From the NCBI GenBank assembly GCA_034421095.1, contig DAOUKR010000007.1, positions 160,201 to 224,200 of the forward strand: a stretch of DNA of 64,000 bases, given 5' to 3'. The translations under genes and the position numbers were made by a program. The notes beneath the pieces are model-generated. The model did not search any database, had not been told where the DNA came from, and saw only the letters and a program-made list of their open reading frames with translations. How positions within the stretch are numbered: the first letter of the stretch is position 1; each line of letters starts with the position of its first letter. The DNA comes from JAGWBG01 sp034421095 (GTDB taxonomy: Bacteria > Chloroflexota > Dehalococcoidia > Lucifugimonadales > JAGWBF01). Positions 33,729 to 42,302 of the stretch are shown piece after piece.

Positions 33729-34550
33729 CTAGCCATCAACAGTGGTGAGTTCAGGGACCCGGCGTGAGCCGGACGGGTGGATGTACCGCCCGGTAAGTCC
33801 GGAGCTGATCAGGGCGTCGGTTACGCTGTGGCCGGGCATCCGCATCACGCCTTCCAGCAGGGGCTCCACCAGATCCCGCATCATCTGGTGCTGGGTGTGA
33901 ATAGGCAGTGTGGCGTCTATGGTCACCAACCCGAACTCCTTGGCGAGGCTGTCATACTCCTCCAGCAAGGCGCCCTGGAACTGCCGGAAGGCCTTCCTTC
34001 GGTTGGAGGTTGGCTTCACATCCTGGCCGGATTCGTAGTATCCCAGCTCGGACCGTCCTGTGACAATGCGGCGTATGGACTCCTCCAGCGGCACCTTGAA
34101 ATACAAGCCCATAGAGGGTCGGATGGCGAATGAGTAGAGGCGCCGGAGCCAGTCTTTATTGACGCCGCGGGCGCTGTCCCGGGCAAAGGCGGTGTAGACG
34201 TACCGGTCAGCTAGAACTATGGTGCCGGCTTTGAGGGCGGGTAGTATTTGCGTGAAGACGCGGTTGGCAAAGTCGGCGGCGTGTATGAGGCTGAAGGACA
34301 TGGGCGTAAGCAGCCGCTGTTCCTTACCCCGCTTGGTAGTGCGCTTAACTATGCGCGAGGAGTTCCATTCCGTAAAGACAGTGACGTAACCCAGGCTTGT
34401 CAGCCACTTGCCCAGAAGGTCTATCTGCGTGCTCTTGCCGGAACCGTCGATGCCCTCCACGATAATCAGCCGGCCGGGAAACACGCCATCGTAGGGGTGA
34501 CTGCCATATCGGGGGCCTATGGGAACGCTTGCTATGTTGTGATTCTTCAT
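33729..34550 (-). CDS. Thymidylate-kinase-like P-loop kinase
   Basis: A 273-residue paralogue of the preceding gene with an intact P-loop (VEGIDGSGKSTQIDLLGKWL) and IVLADRYVYTAFARD. The C-terminus is longer than in ordinary dTMP kinases (about 210 residues). Its ATG overlaps the ppx stop by 4 nt (ATGA). Because PPK2 polyphosphate kinases belong to the same P-loop kinase group, and it is coupled to an exopolyphosphatase gene, a polyphosphate-linked or other nucleotide kinase role is as plausible as dTMP kinase. This is inference from context. Confidence 0.75.
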   Translation of the reverse strand: MKNHNIASVPIGPRYGSHPYDGVFPGRLIIVEGIDGSGKSTQIDLLGKWLTSLGYVTVFTEWNSSRIVKRTTKRGKEQRLLTPMSFSLIHAADFANRVFTQILPALKAGTIVLADRYVYTAFARDSARGVNKDWLRRLYSFAIRPSMGLYFKVPLEESIRRIVTGRSELGYYESGQDVKPTSNRRKAFRQFQGALLEEYDSLAKEFGLVTIDATLPIHTQHQMMRDLVEPLLEGVMRMPGHSVTDALISSGLTGRYIHPSGSRRVPELTTVDG

Positions 34551-36121
34551 TGCTCACCTCTATTGATTAAGATGGGTTGGTTGAACTCCATCTCCCAGCG
34601 GCTATGCAGGTCATGCGCGGATGCCTTGGGCCAGGCGGGTGTAGTGACGGTGAGGCCGCTGTTCTCCAGGGCAATAGTAACAGATTCTGCCGCGGCGTGG
34701 AGAGGCAGCCGCCGCTCCAGTTCGTCGGCCAGCACCAGCACCAGGGCCGCTTGGCCCAGGCGACGGCGGTCCTTGTCGCTCAAGATGCGCGTCTTACGGT
34801 ACTTCTTTGGCAGCCTCCGTCCCTCGGCCAGCAATAGCATGGCCGCTATCTGGGCCGACTCGCGGTGGCTGAATCCGGGTAGGTTCGTCCAAGCCAGGAT
34901 GGAGGCGGCTCGATTGAGGCGGTTATAGAAGTCCACGACGCTGCCCACGTCCAAGAGCAGGGCGGCGCACTCCAGGGACGATGTGAGGCGCCTACGCCGC
35001 CCGTCCCATACAGTGCGGGCGATGCGGGTAGCCAAGGAGGCGCGGCGTTCTCCGCGGCGGGTGAACCGAGATGGGAACCGGCTCATCACGTCCTTCAGCG
35101 TGTTGCGGCGCACGGAGTCAATAGGCATGAGCGAGACCTGGCCGTCCTCAGGCAAGGGCTCCCGCTGCCGCGCCAATCCCTCGCGCAGCCCCTGGCCCGA
35201 CAGCATGATGCTTTCTGCTCCGGTGTGCTGGAGCAGCGCTTGTGCTACTACTGCGCCGCCCACTATGGAGTGGGTGCGCTCCGGGTTCATGCCAGGGATT
35301 AGGGAGCGCTCCTCTAGATTGCAGGATGCCAACATGTCCACCAGCTTGGACAGTCCCTTCGCGCCGAGGCCGTAGCCGTGCATGGAGTGAATGGGGTAGG
35401 CCCGCCGCCGGTCCAGCTTGGAGAGAAGGCGCATTGAGCCACCGGACCCTATCAGCGTATCTTCAGGCCCCAGGGAGGGGACCTTGGCCATGGCCAGGCA
35501 TTGCCGGACGTATCTGAATGCTGCTTCCATGTCCTGGGCGGTGGGGCGGTCCGTCAGCCGGAAAGTGTTGGCTATGCGCAGGCTGCCCAAGGGCAGAGTG
35601 TCCCGCGTCTCCATGCGCCGTTCGACAAAGCCCACCACTTCCATGCTGCCCCCGCCAAGGTCTGCGAGCAGGCCTCTGGTCACAGGCAGACCCTGCACGG
35701 CGCCGATAAAGCAGTAGCCGGCCTCCTCGTAGCCGCTGATGATGCGCAGGTCGACGCCGTATCTCTGGTAAGCCATCCGGGTGATCTCAGTGGCGTTGTG
35801 GGACTTCCGCAAGGCCTCTGTACCTACGGCGTGAACGGTGGTGATGCCATAGGCACTGCACATCTGGGTAAAGTCCTCAATGGCGTCCAGTGTGCTGGTC
35901 ACGCCTTCGGTGTCCAATGTCCCTTGCTGACTCACGTGGCTCATTAGATTGAGGGCCAGACGTTGCTGAGCCAGAATCTCCACACCTCCCGAGGTTAGCT
36001 GCATGACCACGGCGCGGGCCGAGCCGGAGCCCACGTCTATGACCGCGGTGAGTGCAGAGTCGGAGGCGCCGTCGGCTGAGCAGTTAGGCAAGTTCGGCAA
36101 ATCTTCGAGGCGATCGTTCAA
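34547..36121 (-). CDS. ppx: Ppx/GppA exopolyphosphatase family protein
   Basis: A 524-residue Ppx/GppA phosphatase of the actin-like ATPase fold, which hydrolyses polyphosphate or pppGpp. Motifs in order: AVIDVGSGSARAVVMQL (phosphate 1), RIISGYEEAGYCF, LLADLGGGSMEVVGF (phosphate 2), LPLGSLRIAN, and GSGGSMRLLSKL. A C-terminal helical HD-type domain follows (CAALLLDVGSVVDFYNRLNR). The start is a TTG at 36121 that overlaps the stop of the DUF402 gene (TTGA); an in-frame codon further upstream would overlap that gene by about 100 nt. It sits between DUF402 and the two kinase genes. Choice between exopolyphosphatase and guanosine pentaphosphatase is not possible from sequence. Confidence 0.88.
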   Translation of the reverse strand: MNDRLEDLPNLPNCSADGASDSALTAVIDVGSGSARAVVMQLTSGGVEILAQQRLALNLMSHVSQQGTLDTEGVTSTLDAIEDFTQMCSAYGITTVHAVGTEALRKSHNATEITRMAYQRYGVDLRIISGYEEAGYCFIGAVQGLPVTRGLLADLGGGSMEVVGFVERRMETRDTLPLGSLRIANTFRLTDRPTAQDMEAAFRYVRQCLAMAKVPSLGPEDTLIGSGGSMRLLSKLDRRRAYPIHSMHGYGLGAKGLSKLVDMLASCNLEERSLIPGMNPERTHSIVGGAVVAQALLQHTGAESIMLSGQGLREGLARQREPLPEDGQVSLMPIDSVRRNTLKDVMSRFPSRFTRRGERRASLATRIARTVWDGRRRRLTSSLECAALLLDVGSVVDFYNRLNRAASILAWTNLPGFSHRESAQIAAMLLLAEGRRLPKKYRKTRILSDKDRRRLGQAALVLVLADELERRLPLHAAAESVTIALENSGLTVTTPAWPKASAHDLHSRWEMEFNQPILINRGEQ

Positions 36122-36756
36122 GAGCGGCTTCCGTAAGGAGGATATTTGCTGAGGTCGGTCCAGTCTTGAGGTAGACTGGGAGTTGGCCAGCTTGGGTCGG
36201 GACGCCATTGTCCCCATGGCTCGTCGAAGGGGCGGCGTCCCGCATTGATTGCTGCTATAACCTGTTCTCCCTCAGCCCTGACGAATTCGGCCTCCTCAGG
36301 AGTCAGTATGCCGCGGGTGATCGCGTCTTCAAACTCGTACTCGTCTTTCAACGTCCATTGAGAAAGGTCGGGTGTCACCTCAATGTCCAGCATCTGGTCC
36401 AGGTAATCGAAGCCCATGGATGTTCGCACCAGCGGGTCCTCAAGGTTTATATACCATTGTAAGAACTCTCTGAACATCTCTGTCCAGAAAACCAAGACGC
36501 TGTGGCGAGAACCGGGAGTGATGATACGTAAAGCCTCGCGTTGCTCTACTTCCTCATGGAGAATTGAAGGCTCACCCCTTACGAGAGCAGTGCCATCGGG
36601 ACGAACGGACTTCACCCAATGTACGCCTGACCTAGCGTACAGGACCAGTCGCTCAGGAGTGTCTTCAACTACGGTGTAGGGTCTTCCAGACTTGACTTGC
36701 CCGCGCCAGATCTCGCGGAGCACTATGTTGTCCCCAGGCTGCCGGTATTGTGTCAT
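36118..36756 (-). CDS. DUF402-family protein (possible nucleoside tri/diphosphatase)
   Basis: A 212-residue DUF402 protein. The core GFDYLDQMLDIEVTPDLSQW, followed by KDEYEFEDAITRGILTPEEA, is the family's conserved region, which carries acidic metal ligands in its FomD/Ntdp relatives that hydrolyse nucleoside tri- and diphosphates. A C-terminal WRPDPSWPTPSLPQDW is also typical. The ATG at 36756 lies just 15 nt below a TATAAT box, so the mRNA leader would be very short; a start at 36810 would place the promoter inside the gene. It opens the operon with ppx and the kinases, suggesting a role in nucleotide or polyphosphate metabolism. Confidence 0.75.
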   Translation of the reverse strand: MTQYRQPGDNIVLREIWRGQVKSGRPYTVVEDTPERLVLYARSGVHWVKSVRPDGTALVRGEPSILHEEVEQREALRIITPGSRHSVLVFWTEMFREFLQWYINLEDPLVRTSMGFDYLDQMLDIEVTPDLSQWTLKDEYEFEDAITRGILTPEEAEFVRAEGEQVIAAINAGRRPFDEPWGQWRPDPSWPTPSLPQDWTDLSKYPPYGSRS

Positions 36757-36771
36757 TTGGTCCGCGGATGA

Positions 36772-36777
36772 ATTATA
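36772..36777 (-). promoter_or_regulatory. TATAAT -10 box for the DUF402-ppx operon
   Basis: On the minus strand TATAAT lies 15 nt before the ATG at 36756. Transcription would start near 36764, giving a leader of about 8 nt with no Shine-Dalgarno sequence. A -35 box is not clear at 17 bp. Confidence 0.4.
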
Positions 36778-36810
36778 ACCGAGTCTTTGCCCGTGCGGGC
36801 TAAGGTACAT

Positions 36811-37353
36811 TTCTGGGCCTGTCGCTCACAGCATAGCATTACAATGCATTACAGTCAAGCAGTCTATCAGGGTGGGCCCATTAGGGCCGCATACACATAA
36901 AAGTGTCCCACTTTGCAGGTTGCCAACAGTACGGCGCGAGCCAGTCGTCCTTGCCAGTTTCCGTTAGTGCTGGTTCAAGAATGAGGCCAGGAGCGGCGGG
37001 CTGAAACAGTGCGCCCATCCCGCACCAGACCACTGATCAGACTCGTTGAGTGGTCTGTCAGTAGCAAGGTACGTCCTCCCCCCAAGCCAATACCAACAAA
37101 CATGGTCCCACGGCGCGTGGCCCTGCGGCGCGGCAATAAGTGACCGGAGGGCCGGAAACCCGGCAAGAGACCCATAGCCATTGGGGCAAGCGATGACGCT
37201 TATCCCTAAGCACCCAGTGGGGCACTATGCCCAGTGTCTAGCTGCTATCAGCCACGAACCAGCGCTATATGAACTGCCGCGGCGAGCAGCTGGTCCATCA
37301 AGAGGTCACCTGTGCCGGCTGCACTGCCGAGAGGCAACCCATTTCGAACCTCC
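36811..37353. other. Non-coding interval with a 9-bp stem hairpin
   Basis: No gene is supported in these 543 bases. CAGACCACT (37026-37034) and AGTGGTCTG (37049-37057) form a perfect 9-bp stem with a 14-nt loop, without a U-run. It may be a transcription stop or regulatory hairpin between the lipoprotein gene end and the next operon. Confidence 0.45.
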
Positions 37354-39582
37354 CTAGGGGTCTGGGATAGGGCCACCATGCAACTGCCGGTACAAATCAA
37401 CGAACTGGTCCCGCTTCTCGGGAGGCGTGCTGTCCAGGAAAACCTTGTAGACCATCTCCTCATCAGTAAGACCGTCGTATTCGCTCAAGACGTTAGGGTC
37501 AAGCCATGCAGTGCGATACATTTCCCTGAAGGCGGAGGCGACCACTTCGGGGCCCAGGCTCCTGTATATCTCGAGGAGAAAATTCTCGCCGATGGGATAG
37601 TGACAAGCCCAGTGCGGCGTCTCCTGCAGCTGATATCGTGGAACGCCAGTGGTTGCCTCCAACAGGTGTTGTATTTGGGGGAATTGGTCTGGTGGCACGC
37701 TGCCCGGCGACAGCGACGGAACACCAACCCCGGTTACTTCCTCTTTCATTGGGCCACAGGCGGCAAGAACCCCTGCTTGCGCTGCGTAGTGGGCTCGTTC
37801 CAAGTCCGAGCCCCGATTGACATTCAAAATGTAAGTAGCCGAGAACTCAGCCCAACCCTCCATCAGCCATTTCGGAATTCTCCAGTTGAGTGGCCTGTGT
37901 CCATCCATGTGGTAATAGTGGGCCATTTCGTGATAAACGATTGCTTCGATGGGCCCCCGCATCATCACGAACGAGCCGAAATGAACGCCGGCTGCGAGTA
38001 CTTCATCGTAATCGTGTTCCGGTGCCAATAGTATAACCACAAAGTCGTACGGCCAACTGCCTTCATTCCCCATGAAAGCCGCTAGGGTTTCAATGCCGGT
38101 GCGAGCCCATTCAATTATCTGGGGGCCTGTTTCATCGAGAGGTTCCATCGACAGGAGGTACAAGTTCACGTCTCCTGTCGGCAACGCAAAGGTATCGTGC
38201 ATCCAATTTGGCTTTTCCAAAATGAGGTCGTCCGACAAGTTGCCAAGAGCAGTTTGAGCAAACCACTTGTCATGTCCCAACATAAAGCTCAAGGCGACTT
38301 CATCGTGGGTGATGCCGTCGTTAAACCAGGGTTGATCGAGAATGATCTGTGCTGAACCCTTGGAGAAGCAGCGGTCTGACACCGAATACAATAACCTCGG
38401 ATGTAGCTCTTGATATTGGTTGCCTAAGTCCAACGGTGCGCTCAGCAATGCCCGCGCCTGATCGGGGTTAGACTTGGCAAGGAGCCTAATCGCCTGTATT
38501 GCATGGCGCTCGTCCTCGGTATAGTTGTCATCCTGCATCCAGGGGAATTCCAACAGAGTCCGGGCGATGTCTGGATTTCCGCTGATTAGCTTAAGGTTTG
38601 TTATAGCCGCCAGGTGACTGTCTCTAAAATTCTGCACATTTAGCCAGGGAAGAGCCATGACCATTTGGGCTATCTCGGGCTGTTCCCCTTTGAACGCTTG
38701 AAGATGGATCAGGGCCCGCCATTCCAGATGAGTCAGGTCGTCCTGTGCCCAGAGAAGGTCTACTCTCTCAGGCTCAGGCACGTTTTCGGTAGGTGCACCC
38801 GTACTCAGTATCGCAATCATCTCTGCCATACCACTCACGGAAGATACATAGTCGAGGAAGCGTGCCTCCCGAAATGTCATTCCATCATGGAGCCAATCGA
38901 GCTCTCCGAAAATGCCTTGGGACGCTGCCGGGGCACCACGTGCAATCCTCTGACTGATGACCTCAAGAATGGGGAGAGCTATCAGTTCCTCTTCTGTAAC
39001 GCCGTCAGCCAACCATGGAAACTCTGAAATAATGTCGTAGGCGGGGCGGTTTTCGTCTTGGATGGCTTTCAAGACCAGAAGTGCCCTCTGCTCATTCCTG
39101 GAAAGCACGTCGGAGGATTTCGATGCAAGGGTGACCCGAATGTCCTCTGCGGGAACGGCCCGCGGTGTTGGCCCAGGTGTGGGAGACGAAGAAGTAGCCG
39201 TCGTAGCAGGTGGAGCGGGTGTGTTCACCGGAGCTGCAACATCCACCGGTAATGGCGTGGAGGGCGGTGCTGATACAGTTGCAAGTGGTTGTTGAGGGAT
39301 GGGAGTGGCTAACTGCTCATGCCCAGGAGTGGCTGTCGAGTCGACAACCAGGGTACTGGTTGCTTCCCCTGTCCGCTTCGGTTCCTCGACGGCCTCCCTT
39401 TCCTCCAACGCTGGGGATGCAGCATCATCCCGCGCCATTGGTTCTGAGGCGCAGCCCGTCAAAGCGAGTATCAGCAATGACACAATCGACAAGGCAGCGA
39501 ATGCCCTATTTCTCAACGGACCCCGTCCGGCGTTGTTGTAAAGATAGTTGCTAACGTACCCACGGGTCAGACCCTTCTTCAT
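37354..39582 (-). CDS. Lipoprotein with repeated FPWL-DG-T-E units and HExxH metallopeptidase domain
   Basis: A 742-residue exported lipoprotein. The signal peptide ends in LILALTGC (lipobox Cys about 44). A Pro/Thr/Ala-rich linker follows (about 50-145). Residues about 150-500 contain at least five units of about 45-55 residues centred on SEFPWLADGVTEEEL, GELDWLHDGMTFREA, LEFPWMQDDNYTEDE or DQPWFNDGITHDE. The C-terminal domain has AIVYHEMAHYYH, a HExxH zinc site, and a downstream LMEGWAEFSA that supplies the third-ligand Glu, like gluzincin peptidase MA proteins. It is probably an extracellular or cell-surface metallopeptidase with a binding-repeat region. The function of the repeats is unknown. 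Confidence 0.75.
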   Translation of the reverse strand: MKKGLTRGYVSNYLYNNAGRGPLRNRAFAALSIVSLLILALTGCASEPMARDDAASPALEEREAVEEPKRTGEATSTLVVDSTATPGHEQLATPIPQQPLATVSAPPSTPLPVDVAAPVNTPAPPATTATSSSPTPGPTPRAVPAEDIRVTLASKSSDVLSRNEQRALLVLKAIQDENRPAYDIISEFPWLADGVTEEELIALPILEVISQRIARGAPAASQGIFGELDWLHDGMTFREARFLDYVSSVSGMAEMIAILSTGAPTENVPEPERVDLLWAQDDLTHLEWRALIHLQAFKGEQPEIAQMVMALPWLNVQNFRDSHLAAITNLKLISGNPDIARTLLEFPWMQDDNYTEDERHAIQAIRLLAKSNPDQARALLSAPLDLGNQYQELHPRLLYSVSDRCFSKGSAQIILDQPWFNDGITHDEVALSFMLGHDKWFAQTALGNLSDDLILEKPNWMHDTFALPTGDVNLYLLSMEPLDETGPQIIEWARTGIETLAAFMGNEGSWPYDFVVILLAPEHDYDEVLAAGVHFGSFVMMRGPIEAIVYHEMAHYYHMDGHRPLNWRIPKWLMEGWAEFSATYILNVNRGSDLERAHYAAQAGVLAACGPMKEEVTGVGVPSLSPGSVPPDQFPQIQHLLEATTGVPRYQLQETPHWACHYPIGENFLLEIYRSLGPEVVASAFREMYRTAWLDPNVLSEYDGLTDEEMVYKVFLDSTPPEKRDQFVDLYRQLHGGPIPDP

Positions 39583-40443
39583 GTAGGCTCATCCTGTCTC
39601 GCCGGGTAGCGATTATCCGCCAGCGCTTCAGTCTATGGAAGCTCGCTCAATCAGGTTGAGTTCGCGGTCGTATTCCCAGGCCTGCCGCCGGTTGGCCTTG
39701 GGCAGTATGGCCACCGTAGGGCTTGTTGACCGGATATAGACTAGTATCCTGGCACTCCTTTATCCATTGTAGTTTATCACGGATTGGTCTCCCCATGATA
39801 TGCTTGGAGGATAGCGTCAGGGACATGTGCAACGACTTCCTTCACGGTGCGTCCGATGTCATATGTGTCGACGGCGTAGCCTGTATGGCCTCACTCCACT
39901 GGATACTCGGGTAGATGGGCATAGGGTGCGTGGTGCCGACACTTGCTTTTGAAGGCTTGAGGATTGAAGCATCGATGTCACACATGGTGAAGTTCGGGCA
40001 GGGCTTGATCATCGGGGCAACGGGAACCACAAGATAAAGGTTCTAGATTTTGTCCATTTGGGCGGACCCAAGTCTAGGGTAGTACCACCTTCGAATTGAA
40101 CCTCGTGCTATAGCTTTAAGTCCATTACCTGTCCATTCAGCATTGCTACAAAGTCTTTAGAAAAGATTTAAGGTCAATATGTCAGTGCCGCGGTCTATAT
40201 TGACCGCAGCAAACCAGAACTATCGTGGGGCAGCGTATCAATAAATGTGACTTATACCGATAAGTAAGGGACTATAGTACAGACCCAGAAGTTGACGGCG
40301 TTGTGATTGGCAGCGTGGTTGGGAACCGGAAATGGTCGGATTAACAACCTGGGATTTCGACTCGTGGCGAGGGACGGGCTTGGGGCAATTACCTGTGTTT
40401 TCAACGGAGGAATTCGCTACGTGGCGTCTTCCCTGGGGCGTCC
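39583..40443. other. Gene-poor interval with nested inverted repeats
   Basis: No convincing gene in 861 bases. Short frames on both strands lack recognisable motifs and start sites. The right half is AT-richer and contains the nested inverted repeats at 40172-40207. It separates the lipoprotein gene from the end of the typA gene, both leftward. Confidence 0.5.
40172..40207. repeat. Two overlapping inverted repeats
   Basis: GGTCAATAT (40172-40180) is the exact inverse of ATATTGACC (40197-40205). GCGGTC (40190-40195) is the inverse of GACCGC (40202-40207). The two pairings share the same right arm, so they are mutually exclusive. This could be a regulator site or a switchable RNA hairpin. Confidence 0.5.
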
Positions 40444-42282
40444 CTAATCTTGGGCACGACCCCCGTCCCGGCGTTGGCGCTTCCGGTCTAGAGCCGAGAG
40501 TTCCATCTTACGAAGGCGGAAGCTGTGTGGAGTGACCTCCACCAGTTCGTCGTCAGAGATGAACGTCAGGGCCTCCTCCAAGCTCAACCTGGCAGTGGCG
40601 TTTAATCGTCTGGTGACGTCGGCCGTTGAAGACCGCATATTGGTCAGCTTCTTCTCCTTGCAGACGTTGATTTCGATGTCGCCGTCGCGGTGGTGGGAGC
40701 CGACGATCATGCCTTCGTAGACTATCGTGCCCGGGTCGATGAAAGTGTTGCCCCTACCCTGGGCATGCATCAACCCATATGTTACGGCCACACCGCCCTC
40801 CGATGCCACGAGTACGCCACCGCGTTCTGCTTTTATATCACCCCCCATTAGCTCGTAGGAGGTGAAGATGCTGTTTTTCGTTCCGTCACCCCGGGTGGTG
40901 CGGAGGAAGAAAGCGTCGAATCCGATCAGCCCGCGGGTTGGTATCTTGTATTCCAGGTGGACGGAGCCGTTCTCACCGTACCGCATATCTCGGAGTTGGG
41001 CCAGGTGAGCCGACAAGTATTCGGTCAGTACGCCAACGTACTCGTCACGGGCGCTGACATTCAAAATCTCGTAGGGTTCGTATGTATTGCCGTCGATCAC
41101 TTTGGTCACGGGAGCGGGACGGGACACCTGAAATTCGAACCCTTCACGGCGCATGGTCTCGACCAGGATGGACAGATGTAGCTCTCCCCGTCCGGCAACC
41201 ACGAACACGTCGGGGCTGGGAGTGACCTCTACCCTCAAGCTGACGTTGGTCCGCAACTCTCTCATCAGCCGTTCGTGGAGATTTCGGGAAGTGCAGTGGG
41301 TACCCTCCCGGCCCATCAAAGGGGAAGTGTTGACCCCGAATGTCATCCGTACCGTCGGTTCGTTGATGTTGATAGACGGCAGGGCTTCTGGGTTATCAGG
41401 AGAGGCTATGGTGTCGCCTATGGACACGCCCTCAAGACCGGTCACCGCCACGATGTCCCCGGCCTGGGCTTCGGATACTTCTACTCGCTCCATTCCGCGG
41501 AATACAAATATGTGCTCCAGGTTGTGGGTAGTGGGCTCGGCGTCGGGGCACAACAAGGTCACGTCGTCACGCTGCCTCAGCGTGCCATTGGTGATCCGGC
41601 CCACGGCCACCTGTCCCAGATAGTTGTCGTAGTCCAGCGCCGCAACGAGCATTTGGAGCGGGGAAGTGGGGTCACCTTTGGGCGGCGGCACCGAATCCAA
41701 GATCGCTTGAAAGAGGGGTTGCATATCCGGCCCTGGCGTGTCCAGGCCCGTGGTAGCGTAACCCTGCCGGGCCGATGCATACAGCACCGGAAAATCCAGT
41801 TGCTTCGCATCCGTAGCCAATTCCAAGAACAGGTCTTGGACCATCTCGACCACTTCTGCCACCCGGGCCTCGGGCCGGTCTATCTTGTTAATGACTACCA
41901 TGGGGGTGACGTTCTGCTGGAGGGCTTGGCGCAGCACGTAGGTAGTCTGGGGCATCGGCCCGTCTACGGCGTCCACCAATAGCAGACAGCCATCGGCCAT
42001 GTTCATGACGCGTTCCACCTCGCCGCTGAAGTCGGCGTGGCCCGGCGTATCGATGATGTTAATCCTCACGTCCCCGTAGTAGACCGAGGCATTCTTGGCC
42101 AAGATTGTGATGCCCCGTTCCCGCTCCAGAGGATTGGTGTCCATGATTAAGGCGCCCACCTGTTGGTGCGCCTGGAAGACCTGGCCCTGCTTCAGTAGCG
42201 CGTCTACCAGGGTGGTCTTGCCGTGGTCAACGTGGGCTATGATAGCCAGGTTGCGTATGGCGTTGTTCTGGTAGTCGTTCAA
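40444..42282 (-). CDS. typA: Translational GTPase TypA/BipA
   Basis: A 612-residue ribosome-associated GTPase that helps ribosome assembly under stress. G1 is IIAHVDHGKTTLVDALL, G2 lies in ERERGITILAKNASV, G3 is DTPGHADFSGEVERVM and G4 is VINKIDRPEA. The C-terminal part has EPYEILNVSARDEYVGVLTEYL and the GLIGFDAFFLRTTRGDG region specific to TypA. The start at 42282 is a TTG with GGAG very close, so the exact start is uncertain. It follows the DEAD-box gene by 20 nt and is probably cotranscribed with it. Confidence 0.95.
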   Translation of the reverse strand: MNDYQNNAIRNLAIIAHVDHGKTTLVDALLKQGQVFQAHQQVGALIMDTNPLERERGITILAKNASVYYGDVRINIIDTPGHADFSGEVERVMNMADGCLLLVDAVDGPMPQTTYVLRQALQQNVTPMVVINKIDRPEARVAEVVEMVQDLFLELATDAKQLDFPVLYASARQGYATTGLDTPGPDMQPLFQAILDSVPPPKGDPTSPLQMLVAALDYDNYLGQVAVGRITNGTLRQRDDVTLLCPDAEPTTHNLEHIFVFRGMERVEVSEAQAGDIVAVTGLEGVSIGDTIASPDNPEALPSININEPTVRMTFGVNTSPLMGREGTHCTSRNLHERLMRELRTNVSLRVEVTPSPDVFVVAGRGELHLSILVETMRREGFEFQVSRPAPVTKVIDGNTYEPYEILNVSARDEYVGVLTEYLSAHLAQLRDMRYGENGSVHLEYKIPTRGLIGFDAFFLRTTRGDGTKNSIFTSYELMGGDIKAERGGVLVASEGGVAVTYGLMHAQGRGNTFIDPGTIVYEGMIVGSHHRDGDIEINVCKEKKLTNMRSSTADVTRRLNATARLSLEEALTFISDDELVEVTPHSFRLRKMELSALDRKRQRRDGGRAQD

Positions 42283-42302
42283 TTCTCCGGCACCGTCCGT
42301 TG

